Origin: Sphagnum compactum
Lineage: Eukaryota > Bryophyta > Sphagnopsida > Sphagnales
DNA: 64,000 nt
Assembly (NCBI GenBank): GCA_965153455.1
Contig: OZ234501.1
Span: 14,868,855 to 14,932,854 of the forward strand
Direction of reading: 5' to 3'
Made by a program: the position numbers and the translations under genes. This document shows positions 25,561 through 37,578 of this stretch, piece by piece; the first letter of the stretch is position 1; the number at the start of each line of letters is the position of its first letter. The notes under the pieces are model-generated. The model was not told the origin of the DNA. It saw only the letters and a list, made by a program, of their open reading frames with translations, and ran no database searches.

Positions 25561-26316
25561 CTCCTCTGAACTTGATATTGTCAAGGTACTATTTGTTTTT
25601 GGTTTGTGTTTGTAGGTCTATACGATTGATCCTCCTTCTCTTTGCAATTGATGCCCTTTTCTCCAAACACTCTAAGCTTTTGCAACTATTGGTGATGTCC
25701 CTTGTTTCCTCTCTTTCAAATCTTTCATTTCTCCTTTTTTTTTTGACCTTTTTCTCATCTCTTGCATTTACTCGTGATGGTGTTACATTGAACTTTATCC
25801 TTTCTCTCCTCTCTCATCTTTCGCACCTGTTGGTGATACATCAAACTATATATTCTCTCTCCTCTTTCTCTCATCTCTCGCACCTACAACGATGGCATTG
25901 TGTCCCCTCTCTACTCTCTTTCTCTCAACTTTATCATCTCTTGCATCTGCAATGATGGCGTCATGTCCCATTTCTACTTTCTTTCTCAACTCTCTCATTT
26001 CTCGTTTCTCCTTTCTCTCTCATTTCTCACACCTACAATGATAGTGTTACATCCCCTTTCTACTCTCTCTTTCAACTCTATTGTCTTTCCTCTTTCTCAT
26101 CTTTCGCACATGCTAACCTTGACAATGCATCTTTCTCATTTCTTAATTATCTTTGAATTCAAAGCTCAGAGCTCGCTTGCTATTGGCAACGGTGATAGGT
26201 GCTCCTTCTTTTTTATCAACTACATCAAAGCTTGGAAGTTTGAGTTTGCTTGTTGTTGGCAATGGGTATTAGCGCCCACTTTTATTTTTTTAGCTTTTCA
26301 AAGTTCAAAGTTCTAG

Positions 26317-26760
26317 ACTTTCCTGCTAAGATGGCAATCCACCCCCCTTCTCTCCTTTTTCATCTTTCTCATAGCTTAAAGCTCTATTGTTGCTGGCTTT
26401 AATGATCCACCCTTTTTTTTATCCTCTTTCATCTTTCTTACAACTCTGAGAGCTCTTTTGTTGTTGGCGATGCCCCCTTTTCTCCTCTCTCATCACTCTC
26501 ATAGCTTAAAGCTTTAAGCTCCTTTGTTGCTAGTAATGGCGATCCACCCCCCTTCTTTTTTTCCTCATCTCTTTTAAAGCTTAAAGCTTAAAGCTCTTTT
26601 GTTGCCAACAATGGCAATCCACCCCCCTTCTCTCCACTCTCAACTCCTTCAGAACTTTGAGCTTTGAGCTCTCTTCTTGTTAGCAATATCAATCCACCCC
26701 CCTTTTCTCATCTCTCAACTTTCTAAGAGCTAAGAGCTCTTTTGTTGTTTTTTTTTTTTT
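26317..26760 (+). repeat. Degenerate minisatellite at one end of the pogo-like element
   Basis: About six imperfect units of 70-90 bases carry 'ggcaatccacccccctt' followed by 'ctc..tc' runs, 'agcttaaagct' and 'ttgttg'. The same wording appears in two or three units at 45,930-46,130, next to the second pogo-like copy, so the minisatellite belongs to the duplicated element. The long plus-strand frames at 25,572-26,316 are low-complexity Leu/Ser/Phe sequence. Confidence 0.65.
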
Positions 26761-27654
26761 CAGCCATCTCAACTCCTATGATTGATGCCCCTTCTCTCCT
26801 TTAGACCCAAACCCATACACATTGATATATTTCTCTCATATGTTATGCAACTACTATTCAATTAGTTTTCAACTATTCATTTTCTTTCAACTATTGTTAC
26901 CTTCTTTCATATGTTGTTCAGTTGTTACATTTTTTTTATCTACTGCTCAACTCCACTACCTTTCCCTTAGCAGCTAACCTTGTTATTTGGCATCCTCATG
27001 TTTATTGCTTAACCTATGCCTATAACCTTCCCTATTGTTGAGCCCATGTTGTGCAGCTTAAATTCACCCCCATGTATTTACACGAATCTATTTGAAAACT
27101 TGCTTGAAAATTATGGTGAAAGTAATCACCCATTTTAGCAATAGCTACTATAGTCCAAGCTACAATGAACTGTGTTCTAACATGCTTCCTAGTAGTTTTT
27201 TGAACTACTCGTTACTATATAACCTAATTATACTACTTGTTTGGCTCACTTGTCTTCCTTCTCCTTTCTTTTGCATGCTTTGATTTCCTTTACAATTACT
27301 TTTTCTAGTGTTTTTCTCCTTAGGTGTCTAGGTATTCAAAACTAATCACAAGATGTGACTAAAAATAATTGATTAATGGTTCTTTTCCCATAGTGTGTCT
27401 TGCAAGTAAATGAAGCAGCAAGACTAGGTTATGCACCTTCATAGATTTTTGGGTCGAATTTGGAGATAGTTAAGTTTCTTGTAACAAGTCCTAAATATTT
27501 TCAAAACTATTCTCATCGAAGTTTACAACATCAATTTCTATTGGCTAATGGTCTAATACTATAGGGCTATGAAGCATATCTACATAATAGTGCTAGACAT
27601 TTTATGACATGTAGATAGGTAGATCTTCAAATCTTGGATGCTGATTTATTTCGA

Positions 27655-28948
27655 TTATATGGAGAAGTTCTCTAATAGTAGATTCTTCCCCCCATTAAGG
27701 ATTATTCTCAGGTTCCTCCTTTGTTGTGTAATTTTTTTCACTTGTGCATTGCTCATGTTTGTCGCAGTGTAAACCACTAATGGTTTAGTCTTGTTATCCA
27801 TTGCCTTTAGATTTAAAGGCCATATACATGTAGTCTTAGACCTAAACTTGATGTTTTCTTTTGTAAGTGATTGCTCTAAGGCTTGATCCACCCATCTAGT
27901 TAGGGTTATCTTGTTTGGTTCCATGTGATTGCTTCTAGACATAGCTACATCCTTGACCTTTCTAAATGTTGTTTTAAAAGGTTTGAAACAAAACACATTT
28001 AATGGTTGTAATGCATCTGATGTGTGCGATGGCAATGTGATCATGTCTAACCCAAACTCTTTGACGTGTTTTATTATTTTTAGGGTAACATGGTTGCCAT
28101 GTCCATCTAAAATTAACAGGTGTCGGTTGCCAAGGGACATTCCACCTAGAATCAACTTGTTAAAAAAAGACATAAACTTTTTGAAAAAGAAAGTAGCCAT
28201 CCATGTTTTTCTTTTGCATTGCCATACAAGTATTTGATTTATAGAGTTTAATGTAATCATCCCTTAGTTTCTCACCTTTGAAGACGTAAAAACGAAGTAG
28301 AACACCCCCTATATCATTGATTGCATAGTTTATAGTTAACCATTCTAGAGATTTAAGGATGATACTGGAAATTGTATTAGATCCTTTCCTAGTCAAAACT
28401 CTTGTTTTAAATTATTTGTTAGCTTGCATCCATGTTTCATCAAAGTCCTAGATATGATCAAAACTGTAATTGTGTTGGCAATACAATGATTGTAAGTTGG
28501 TGTAGAAAGAATTGCATGAATTAAGTGTTAGCCTTTAAACTTTGTAGGCTTATAATCCTTTTGCTTATTGTATGCTGATTTTTGGATGTGTACACTTGAA
28601 CCAATACCACCGACTAGTGCTTGGTATTCCATCTCAAAATGGTGTAGCCCTTGTTTGTGTTAGTTTTGTAACTTTCATCTTCAATTGTTGTAGGCTAATG
28701 GACAATTCACATTCTTGCATTACTAATGTCCATGTAATCATTATTACATCTTTTTATTTTGTAAGCACACCTCCTAGCCCCATCTTCATGGATCTAGTTT
28801 TTCCATTTAGGTGGTTAACAAGGGAGCTCATTGGGATGTTCCATGACTTACTAGCCCTCCTTATGGAATGTGTCCCTTTCTCAAAAACATCCATTGCTTC
28901 TTCTAACGCTTCATTTGTCCACATACCTTTTCTAGTTTTTGGAAACAT
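27655..28948 (-). pseudogene. Pogo-like (Tc1/mariner superfamily) transposase, copy 1
   Basis: The minus strand starts with a helix-turn-helix of the CENP-B/Psq type at 28,948-28,757 ('KGMWTNEALEEAMDVFEKG', 'SIRRASKSWNIPMSSLVNHL'). A TAA at 28,754 interrupts it where a glutamate codon is expected. After more broken sequence comes 'FDETWMQAN' near 28,425-28,450 (first catalytic Asp), then the long open part 28,260-27,655 with 'HLLILDGHGNHVTLKIIKH', 'LPSHTSDALQPLN' and 'CFKPFKTTFR'. This is the DDE_1 core of pogo/Tigger transposases. Stops between the parts mean it is inactive. A second, more decayed copy lies at 46,900-48,260 and part of a third at 63.4-64 kb. Confidence 0.8.
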
Positions 28949-30210
28949 TCGATTCAGCTATGGTGTTGATCTTTTGCTTTGTGGGTCAAGAGCAAGGGGA
29001 AGATTTTCCTTGTTAGTTGCAGGGTTCATTGCTTGCAAATCCAACATGCTGCTACGTCTCCTACGGGGGACTTTCAAATTCATGATTGATTATCTTTTCC
29101 TGGTCCTAGCCTTTAACAACTTGGTGGGTATGGTTTGGCCCCACTAAAGGTATGCCTTTTTCTTCCTTGTAAACAACCCAAGAATCTAGAAAATGTAGTA
29201 AATCTAGAAATTTTGCTATAAAATGTTCTAAGATTGTTATAATATAGTATAATAACTTATAAAATTTTGCAAAATCATCCCAATCTAAATCAACATCTTC
29301 TATTGTTGTGCGTGCATGGGGAGAAATGTGTAGGAGTGATTGATATGATTTAGTTGGTCTTTGATTCTTTCAAAGCTGCTTGATGTAACATTTCGAACTA
29401 TGAAATTTTGGATCCAATGGTAATCCAGATATTTTTAAAGCCGATGTTGATCCCTCTTCTACATGCTTTAGTTTCACCTTTTGCAAATCAACTTTTGAAC
29501 ATAGCTTTTGTTCTTCTATTTGTTCTACTTTCTTTTTGAGACTTGTTTTCTGCAAGTAAACTCTTAGACTTGGACTACTACTCTTTACATGTTCTATTTT
29601 CAATAACAAATCAGAATCCTTTAGCGCTACAACATTAGGACCTAGGAATTATAAGCAAAGTTGGAATTGTTCTTCTACCTTAGCTCATAGAGAAAACATA
29701 CGTGGAACGTAGATTAAAAGTAGAAAATGATGTACTCATTTGATGTAAGTTTTGTTGTAATTTAAATTTTTATTTGTGTTTTTTTGGGGGGGGGGAGGGA
29801 ATTCTCAATTTTTATGCATAGTAGGAATCTTTGGGGACTTTCTTTTGGGGCTAATAAATGTGGTGCCTTCAATGATTCAAAGAAAGGATGTCCTTTGTTG
29901 ATCCTTGTGCGTTGTATCCTTGTTAGGTTTAGGATTTATCAATGAGCAGTTTCATGTCTTTTAATGTGGGCCTAAACCCCCATAACCAAACAATCAATTT
30001 TTTATTTGCATTTTGCTTATGTTAGTTCTCTGAAAAACAATTGAACCCACCCTTAAACCTACCCAAGTATGTTCATTAGAATGGGCTGGTCCTCTCCCAT
30101 AACCAAACATGACTACACATACAATGTGCTAATCCTTTCTCATAACCAAACATGATTACATATGACACTTTGCCTTTTTTTTGGGTTATTGCTTTTTCCC
30201 ATGCCCATAG
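28949..30210 (-). mobile_element. 5' portion and outer end of pogo-like element copy 1
   Basis: This stretch is repeated, reversed, at 60,208-60,737 plus 63,352-64,000. It contains a small Lys/Glu-rich frame at 29,370-29,609 ('KTSLKKKVEQIEEQKLCSK') matching 63,478-63,675. The shared homology stops at about 30,210 ('gggcatgggaaaaagcaat'), which probably marks the element end. Near that end the phrase 'cataaccaaacatga' is tandemly repeated. Confidence 0.6.
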
Positions 30211-30224
30211 TTGAAATCATGCAG

Positions 30225-30355
30225 GCGATAAAATCCATTTCTTCCTGACAGAGCTTGACTTTCAATTGGAGGATATTGACTCCTTCAAGGTTGAACAGTG
30301 GCTCAAGAATGGAGTTGTTCAACCTGAGTCCCCCTTTAAATTCACGGCATTCCAG
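30225..30355 (+). other. Exon-like open segment of unknown identity
   Basis: Bounded by 'atcatgcag' and 'CAG|GTTTGA', the segment is open in a protein-like frame: 'DKIHFFLTELDFQLEDIDSF' followed by 'KVEQWLKNGVVQPESP'. It lies immediately beyond the end of the pogo-like element and tail-to-tail with EAF6. A continuation at 30,571 ('cag' then 'CIDCSCLQHQCKLSDQ') is in a different phase. It may be an exon remnant of an unknown gene. Confidence 0.3.
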
Positions 30356-31676
30356 GTTTGAAAACCTGAACTATACACCTCTTAATCACTGGACTGTTTG
30401 CTGCACATTCAAATCAATTGACTTGCTACCAGATTTCAAACACACAATCAGGATGCCACATTTCATTTGCAATCTATCACCATTCATGTCACATTTGCAC
30501 ATGGATTGATAAAATCTTGAAGGCACTGCCCATTGCAATCAAATGTCTGCATGATGACTATGTTTCAGGTTGCATAGATTGCTCTTGCCTCCAACACCAG
30601 TGCAAGCTTTCTGACCAAATTCTGGCAGATGTCCACTGTGCTGTTCATGGGTAGACCGTCACCAAGAGGATTGAACAATGAAACCCATTGAAACTTCAGA
30701 CCCAAGCAACTGAAGCCAAATCATACCATTTACAGCTACAAAATATTCACTTACATAGCAAAAAGATCTAGAAGGGGGGAAATTCTCCTTTTGTCTGGTG
30801 CTTCAACAGTACCAAACAATAGATGCCCTATTAGAGCTGTAAGACTATAAGAATCTCCTAGTGATTTTTGATTGTGCATGCAGTAAAGATTTGCAACAAA
30901 GGCTGAAGTTGTTGATACACAAATAATGTAGATTTGGAACAGAGTCCTGCACTTTGGAATTGGACAATGGTCACAAGTGCTCACTCTGGTGACTTGCACC
31001 CCTTTGCTTTAAAATTCGTTGGACTCAAAAAAATCTTGATGTGGCTCAAATATGTGTTCTCAAAGTAACCTTTCATTTCTCTTCAAATTAGTTGCAAAAA
31101 TGCAAGCAGGTTTCCTACAATGCAAAGTGCATTACCCTGGCCAAGCATCCAAGTAGTGGGCTCCCTTCTTAGTGATGATAAGGCATAGACGTAACATTTG
31201 CTATTGAAATCAAATCTGTTGCTTATGGCCACCAACAGAGTCCACAAAGCCCAATCCTAAAGATGACAGACCTGGGTCATTGATTTCACACAGTTGGAGA
31301 AGAGGGGAGAAAAGAGGCAACTTTGTGGAGAGCATCTAAAGGACTGAAACTGAATTTTCTTCCTACCTACAATTGTGACAATCAAACAGGCTATCAAAAG
31401 ACCTATCATGTTGAGACCCAGAACCTACCATTGTTATGATGCTGACCACTCTTCACCAAGCATGGTCAACAGCAAAAACAGATGTCTGTGCAATTGTTTC
31501 CTCCTTATGGATCTTTACATCAGAGTTCAAGTGCCTCATGTTGCCAGCAATTGCCTGGGAGAAAAACACAACCAAAAACACAGAAATCAGCTGGAAATGG
31601 ACTAACAATTCTCCTGCTTCCAATTATGGTTCATCTCTAACTTCAGCCATTACAGCAAAACTGCTTGTTCTACAAC

Positions 31677-33643
31677 TTACCTGGACAGCCCATCAGGATC
31701 ATCCTCTTCCTCTGGCTCTTGCTCATTTACTTGCTTTATTCGCTTGCCCTCCCTTGGTCCAGTTCGCCCACGCTTTTGCTTACCGCTGTCCACACCAAAC
31801 AAGCAGCAATATTGAGGCTAGATCAGGCAACTATGGACACATTCTGGAATCAATCTCAACAACAGAAACAATATTACATGTCACAAGGACTTCAATTTTA
31901 CAACAGCCCACAAGAGCTCCGATTTATCCTTTCAATGGCCTTTGATAACCTGAGCACAAAACATGGGAAAACCAATCCTGAAATACTCTTGCCCCTACCA
32001 TTAAAGAAAACTGTTCTTCAAAACAACTGATACAAAATGGACGCACTCATGATCATGGATAGACTACACCTACGGCCCATTTGTAGGAGTTCCCCCAGTC
32101 TTTCGGCCAGGCCCCATTCCATCCATCCTGGCATCTGCAAGTATTGTTGAACAATGGTGGAGTCATTGACTGATGTAAAACCAGAGGGATCACCAACTCA
32201 ACTCTCTTTTCTTCCAAAAATATAAAAGCAATTGAACTTAAGCAAGAAACAACCAGTAACAAGATATCGATGACACAGAGCAAAAGTATTGAGACAAGAG
32301 TGCTATACAGAAGGCGAAAGCCTTATCAGTACCTGAATCACGACCTGCTGCATGTTCATCCATCTGCATGATAGTGCAGGATAATGCTTAATGTATTTAC
32401 AGAAATGTTGCTGTTGAACAACTCACAATCACAGATTTGTTTTGTACAAAACCTTACACAACCTTATATCCATAGAATGGTACCAGAGAAACTTCCTCCC
32501 CTTGTACTAGAAACTAGGTTCTCCATAACCTTGTAAAAGCAAAACCAGTAGCAAAAACACATCACTGCAACAACACTCACTGCAGGAGATGTCACTGAAG
32601 ATAATGAAAAGAGGCGATCCTCTGGTTGGAATTTGCGTGGTCGCTTCAGACTTCACACAAGAAAACAAGACATACTTTACAGTCTTAAATGCTTAAAGAA
32701 GCTCTGTGCATCACGAACATGGCAGATCTTTACAGAATGTAGAAAGGATATGTACCCCAGTTTCTAGTTGGGAAAGAAGCAAAGACTGACAGGCATTTAG
32801 AGCTGGAACCCAGTGAAGGAAACAATGTGAACTAGAGGCCCAGCAGATGCAGAAGATGCACTTACTTGCTTGCTCCTTTACCCGAGCCTAGAAACCCTTC
32901 AAAGCCCTTCAACACATTTCCAGACTGGCTAGAATCATGCAAATAGGTGGTCTCGAGATCATAAACCTGCATGTCACGTCCTCATGTGTGACACTTCAAT
33001 TCCTGACCTACTATAAGAAGAAGAGGCTGCAGTGCCTGCAGGCCTGACTAAATTGTGGTGTATTTTTCACCAAGTTCAAGCTAATGTCCCCCTTTCAGAT
33101 TCTTGCAGGAGGTTAACACCTTCTAAGGGGGCAGATCGATTTCCAAATTCTTCCCCAAAGGACTTAGAAGCCCTAGGTTCCACCACAGTAGATTACCAGA
33201 GCAATCAGTTACTCCTTTGATCATAATTGAAGACATATCTAGTGATACACTTCTAGGGTTGGGAACCCAGCCCCTTGCAAGAACACCAAGGTCCTTTCCA
33301 TTAGGGTACTGTATTGATGCCAATAAAGTCCTCTATGATCGCCCTCGCTTCATCTCGCACATAGGCAAACTTTCCACATAACTATTGGTAGTCTTTTTCT
33401 AGCACATTGCTTCAGGAAGTGATGACAAGGAACTCCAGATTGAAGGCTGGCAACAGTTGCTGCACAACGTGCACTAGCAATGACAGTCACTACAGAAGAA
33501 GGGACTCAAATGCTCCTCCAGTCTACCACACGAAACAAACATACCTGTTTCTCAACGCTTCGAAGCTCCTCTTGCAGCTTTTCCTTCTTGGCCATCAGCA
33601 ATTGGAGCGTCTGCTGCGGATTGCTCGTTCTTTGCCCTGACAT
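31677..33643 (-). CDS. EAF6: MEAF6/EAF6-like chromatin protein (NuA4 histone acetyltransferase subunit)
   Basis: Six coding exons on the minus strand: 33,643-33,545, 32,966-32,866, 32,650-32,581, 32,363-32,333, 32,134-32,074 and 31,785-31,677 (471 bases, 156 residues). All introns are GT-AG and phases match exactly. Exon 1 ends in a coiled coil ('LLMAKKEKLQEELRSVEKQ'). Exon 2 gives 'VYDLETTYLHDSSQSGNVLK' and 'GFEGFL'. Exon 3 gives 'LKRPRKFQPEDRLFSLSSVT', the family signature. Exons 5 and 6 give the Gly/Lys-rich 'GPGRKTGGTPTNGP' and 'GKQKRGRTGPREGKR', and an acidic end. In yeast and animals this small subunit belongs to NuA4 and MYST-type acetyltransferase complexes in the nucleus; plants have the same subunit. 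The chosen start MSGQRTSNPQQ fits the family, although the frame is open upstream to 33,772. The TAA stop overlaps a perfect donor site. A telobox (aaaccctaaa, 33,733-33,742) lies in the 5' region. Confidence 0.9.
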
Positions 33644-33933
33644 CTCAAACCCTCTCACGCTCTTGAACCCTAATTCCGTCCCCACGCAGCCATCAAAAAA
33701 GATACCGTCTTCGCGACTCCGCCATTCAATATAAACCCTAAACCGACCATTTGGGAGGGTTAGAGCTAACAAGTTATTCTCTCCTCCTCAGCCCCTGCCT
33801 GCGTATGTGTCTATTACTAAACCGGAAGGATAAGCAAAATCGAGCATCTCTAGAAGCATAACCAAAATCGAGCATCGTCAACATTAATACTGTTCAACGG
33901 CCCGGTTCACGAGAGAGAAATGAAATACATACC
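33644..33933 (-). other. EAF6 5' region and first leader intron
   Basis: A leader exon appears to end at 33,933 (ACAAAGCAAG then GTATGTATTT). The acceptor that joins it to the coding exon is uncertain: candidates include 'acgcag' and 'gttag' between 33,770 and 33,830. The same donor and surrounding sequence occur before loci D (43,978) and E (53,349). Confidence 0.4.
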
Positions 33934-34889
33934 TTGCTTTGTATCAGAATTGGACTGCTATCTTCGCCCGATCCTCAAAAAGAGTTGCTCTACTGCGCAC
34001 ATGCAAGAAGATGCAGAGAAGCTCTTTCAAGAAAAAAGAAAAGACCTCATTGCACCACAAATCCTGAATCGCGCTTACATCACTTCCAACACGCACTTAC
34101 AAACATTGCTAAATCACGAGCGCAAAACAACACTTTCTGAATCCCAAGAGCGCGAGGAAGGGAGGTTGAGTTGTTGCGTTGCGGCGAGGGAGCGTAGTGG
34201 CGAGCAGCATTTTTTTCCACTGGCGAAAGTTCGCCAAAAAGAGAAATTAAAAATAAAAAAATCGAAAATGAAGTGTTTTGAAAGTTTTCAATTCTCAGAA
34301 GTGAGGGAAAAAAAAAGAAATCGACAGATCCCTATATTTGGTTTCTAGTGTGTAGCCAAATATATATACGTATGATTAAAGGCTTTTACTTCACATTTGG
34401 TTTATAGCCAGATTTGGCTAAATCTTCCGAAGGATCATCGCCAGTTTTTCAACATCTTTCTATGGATGGTCGCCACAAAAGAAAATTCCTTAAAAACACG
34501 CTGGTGGCGAGGTTGCGATGTCCTGAAGAAAATTTGAACCCGTTTCAGATGGTCATGGATACGAAAAGATGTTGGCTGTCTATTCACCAAATTTGAAATC
34601 TCAAAATGCCATGTCATCTTGTCATCTCAATTGCGCCTTCAAATTCGAAACCCATTAATAGCTGGATTCACACTAAGAGTTGACTTAGTAGGGATAGTTT
34701 TATTCCATTTAAGCCTCTCTTGATTTGGGAGTGATATAACCCAAACATAAGAAGTAAGGTTGCACTGTTCACACAAAGGAGATAGACTAAATAGGTAGTG
34801 TGATGGGTTTAATTTAACCTTACCTTGAACCGTTCACATTAAGGGGTTTTCCAAACTACACGAAAAAAAGTTTGGGCAGCTTGGGGAAT
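33907..34889 (-). repeat. EAF6 promoter/leader segment, near-identical to 43,949-44,941
   Basis: About 985 bases including the leader exon and its upstream sequence are repeated in direct orientation at 43,949-44,941, with only scattered substitutions, and in inverted and more diverged form at about 52,660-53,375. It should hold the promoter of EAF6; no TATA box was assigned. The plus-strand frames here (33,920-34,348 and its copy 43,965-44,348) are antisense to the leader and unlikely to be genes. The repeat stops exactly where inverted-repeat arm D begins. Confidence 0.75.
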
Positions 34890-35115
34890 AATCATTGAAT
34901 TTGTAACAAAAAAATTTCAAAAATTTCACAACAATGTGGAATTTCACACCAACAAAAAAGATCAACCTAACACTATCTAAGTTCTCTCTAAGGTCAACTT
35001 TGTCAACATCCCAAATCCCTTTTTGTATTGGAAGGTCATTATGTGAGACAACCTTCCATCCTAGCATGCCACTGTCATTTTGCAAAAAAAATTGTTCCAT
35101 TTGGAAGGGTTGAAA

Positions 35116-35646
35116 GCGTCTCCAGCGGTGCTCAAAATGTGAACTTGCACACTAAAATTGGATGAAGAAAAGTGAAAATATGCCAGTTTGACACAGGACA
35201 ATAGTTTTGGCTCAGCATAATTGTACAGTTTGCTGTGGCCGGTAAAGGGTCCAGCAACACTGTGCACCTGCACAAAAGAGTGTAATGGATATAATCTGAC
35301 TGCTGTTCAGTGTTTTTGATTGGCCAATAATAATGATTGGTTCAGATGATGAAACCATGCCAAACTTTATAAACAGAAAGCGCCCGAGCAAGGGAGAGAA
35401 AAAGAAACAAGAGGGCAAGGACCAAAGTTCTGTCAAGCAAAGAGCCCAAAAGAGGTGGGCCACAAGGAGGAAAGGGAACCACTAAGAACAGAACCAAACC
35501 CTCAAGATGGTTTGCTATCAATAGTTCCCCACCTATGTGTTGTCCCAGTTTCAGCTTTATGAGTGGGGTTGCAAAAAAGTAAATAACTAAACTTGGATGT
35601 GAAAAATATTTTTGCAGGGTTGCAGATTGAGCACAGCTGGAGCATC
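35116..35646. mobile_element. MITE II copy in arm D
   Basis: Ends are inverted repeats: 'gcgtctccagcggtgctc' at the left, and at the right the reverse complement of 'gatgctccagctgtgctc'. The interior is shared with 58,388-58,813 and with 10,905-11,175. No coding capacity. Confidence 0.6.
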
Positions 35647-35981
35647 TCCACCAGTGCTCAGTATGTCAGTGCTCAGTATGTCACTCTGGATAATAAAATT
35701 AAATGTCTAAGTTTAGCTGTTTTTTATTTGGCAACCCCACCAATTAACTAGAACTGCATACACGTGGGGACTACTAATAGCAAGCCACCTGGACCCATCA
35801 TTATGATCGACCAATTAGAAATACTGAGCCGCAGTCAGGTCCAATTTATTACACCCTTTTTTGGAGGTGCACCAATTTGGTGCAGAAAAACCAATTTCCT
35901 GAGCTAAACCGGCACATTTTGACATTTTTGCAGTAAATTTTACTGTCTGGAGTCACATACTGAGCACCGTTGGAGATGCTC
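35640..35981. mobile_element. MITE I copy in arm D
   Basis: Terminal inverted repeats begin 'gagcatctccaccagtgctc' and end 'gagcaccgttggagatgctc'. Its mirror copy in arm E is 58,013-58,395. The left end contains a local duplication of 'gtgctcagtatgtca'. It abuts or overlaps MITE II. Confidence 0.7.
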
Positions 35982-35989
35982 TTAGACGA

Positions 35990-37030
35990 TGAAGCACCAT
36001 GGTTTGGGAGATCTCAGCCTGACAAAACAAAACAAAACAAAACAAACTAACTTGGTTCACAGATAGATGTATGTTTTTGTTGTGTTGTAGGTCTACAAAT
36101 GCTGGCGATACATGTCATGTACATGGAAAATTTGTAGTTATGTTGATGAAATTAACTACCTTCATGTTATTGAACATTTTTTAAGTGAGTGTGTCCAAAC
36201 ACATTATACTTTGTTTATATCTCGATATAATCTCTTTCATTTATGAGCTATAGAAACCAAGAATATACAACTTTGGTAGTAACAAATGCATTTAGAGTTC
36301 TTCAACTGCATTTAGACACTTTTTTAATCAATTTGTATAAAAATTCTATTTTAGAATTTATAATACAATGCTTTCATTGAGACTAAAGATATGTAAGGAC
36401 ATCTCTGTAGATACAACATATCATAACATAAAAGCTTCATGTCATTGTGATTAGATGATAGTTGTCTGTAATGCACCCCCAACCCCCTTCCTAAAAGGAC
36501 TTATGTTTGCTCAAATATGCATAGCCAATGCTTTTGATATCAATTCTTATGAAACCTTTTGTCTTCTACATATGCAGAACAAGTGCATGTTTAACACATC
36601 GAATATGCCCCCACATAATGCAATGACCATATTTGAGCTATAGACATCAAATAACACCTTTTTGGGGGCCTCGATGCAACATGGATAGAGAAATTGTTCA
36701 TTTTGCACTAGGTTTCTTTCACCATGATGTCATGGGAAATGAAGCAAATTTTTAAATGTATAATGGATCATGCATGTGATTAGTTGCACCACTCACTCAC
36801 TTTTAAGTTTTTTTTCCAATGTTTGCTGGAAAAAAAATTTGCAGCATTTTTCTCACAAACCAATTCACAAAATAGTGAGAATTTGCGACACAAAAAGTAT
36901 CATTGCACTGACTTGTTCATCACAATATTATATGCAAGAAAGTATGTATTATTGAGTACAATGTGCAAGAATCAATTCAAGACAACTGGTCGTCATTTTT
37001 TTAATAATTTGACTATGAGTGATTTGCAGT
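35990..37030. other. Segment present in arm D, absent in arm E
   Basis: In arm E the sequence passes directly from the MITE I end to 'aagacttagttgaag'; in arm D these points are about 1 kb apart. No recognisable gene lies within: short frames at 36,455-37,032 are unsupported. The words 'tttgggagatctca' at its left edge recur, reversed, near 59,518, just beyond the end of arm E, which points to a rearrangement and not a simple insertion. Confidence 0.5.
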
Positions 37031-37578
37031 AACAAGACTTAGTTGAAGAATTCACATGATGGCCCTATTGGAGTCACCATTGCCACAACAAAGTTATTGA
37101 CTCCAATGCAATGTATGAACTCTACTCATAAATGATATGTTACGCTCGCTAGTGGAAATTTCACAAATGGGTACCACCTAATACACCAAAAATTAGCAGA
37201 ATACACATTACAATTAGTTGAATAGTGTAGTTATTAAGTATTATAAGGATCTGAGCTGCACATGTTATTGTACATGGCTCAAAATGAAGGACCTAATCGT
37301 CTCACGCCATTTGGTTTAAGATTGCCTAAACCAAGCATTGTGGGTATTATAGGTGTTTGTGCTGCGAGTATAGTTAAGAAGAAAACTACTCCTTGTATTC
37401 CAGTATGAGATTTTCTTGAATGTAGGACAATTAAGCATACATCAAAATTGAACACAATATAACTAATATTTGTAATAAATACAACAGAATGAGAAATAAT
37501 TGTATGTTATACTCAACAGAGCCTCATACATCTTTTCTCTAAAACATGACACACTCTCCCTCAGCCAACCATGTATGG

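Noticed and set aside
27929-29147. Plus-strand frames of 102 and 191 codons
   Set aside because: They are antisense to the pogo-like transposase on the minus strand, which has clear family motifs.
33920-34348. 142-codon plus-strand frame, repeated at 43,965-44,348
   Set aside because: Antisense to the shared EAF6-type leader; its C-terminus diverges by frameshift between two nearly identical DNA copies.
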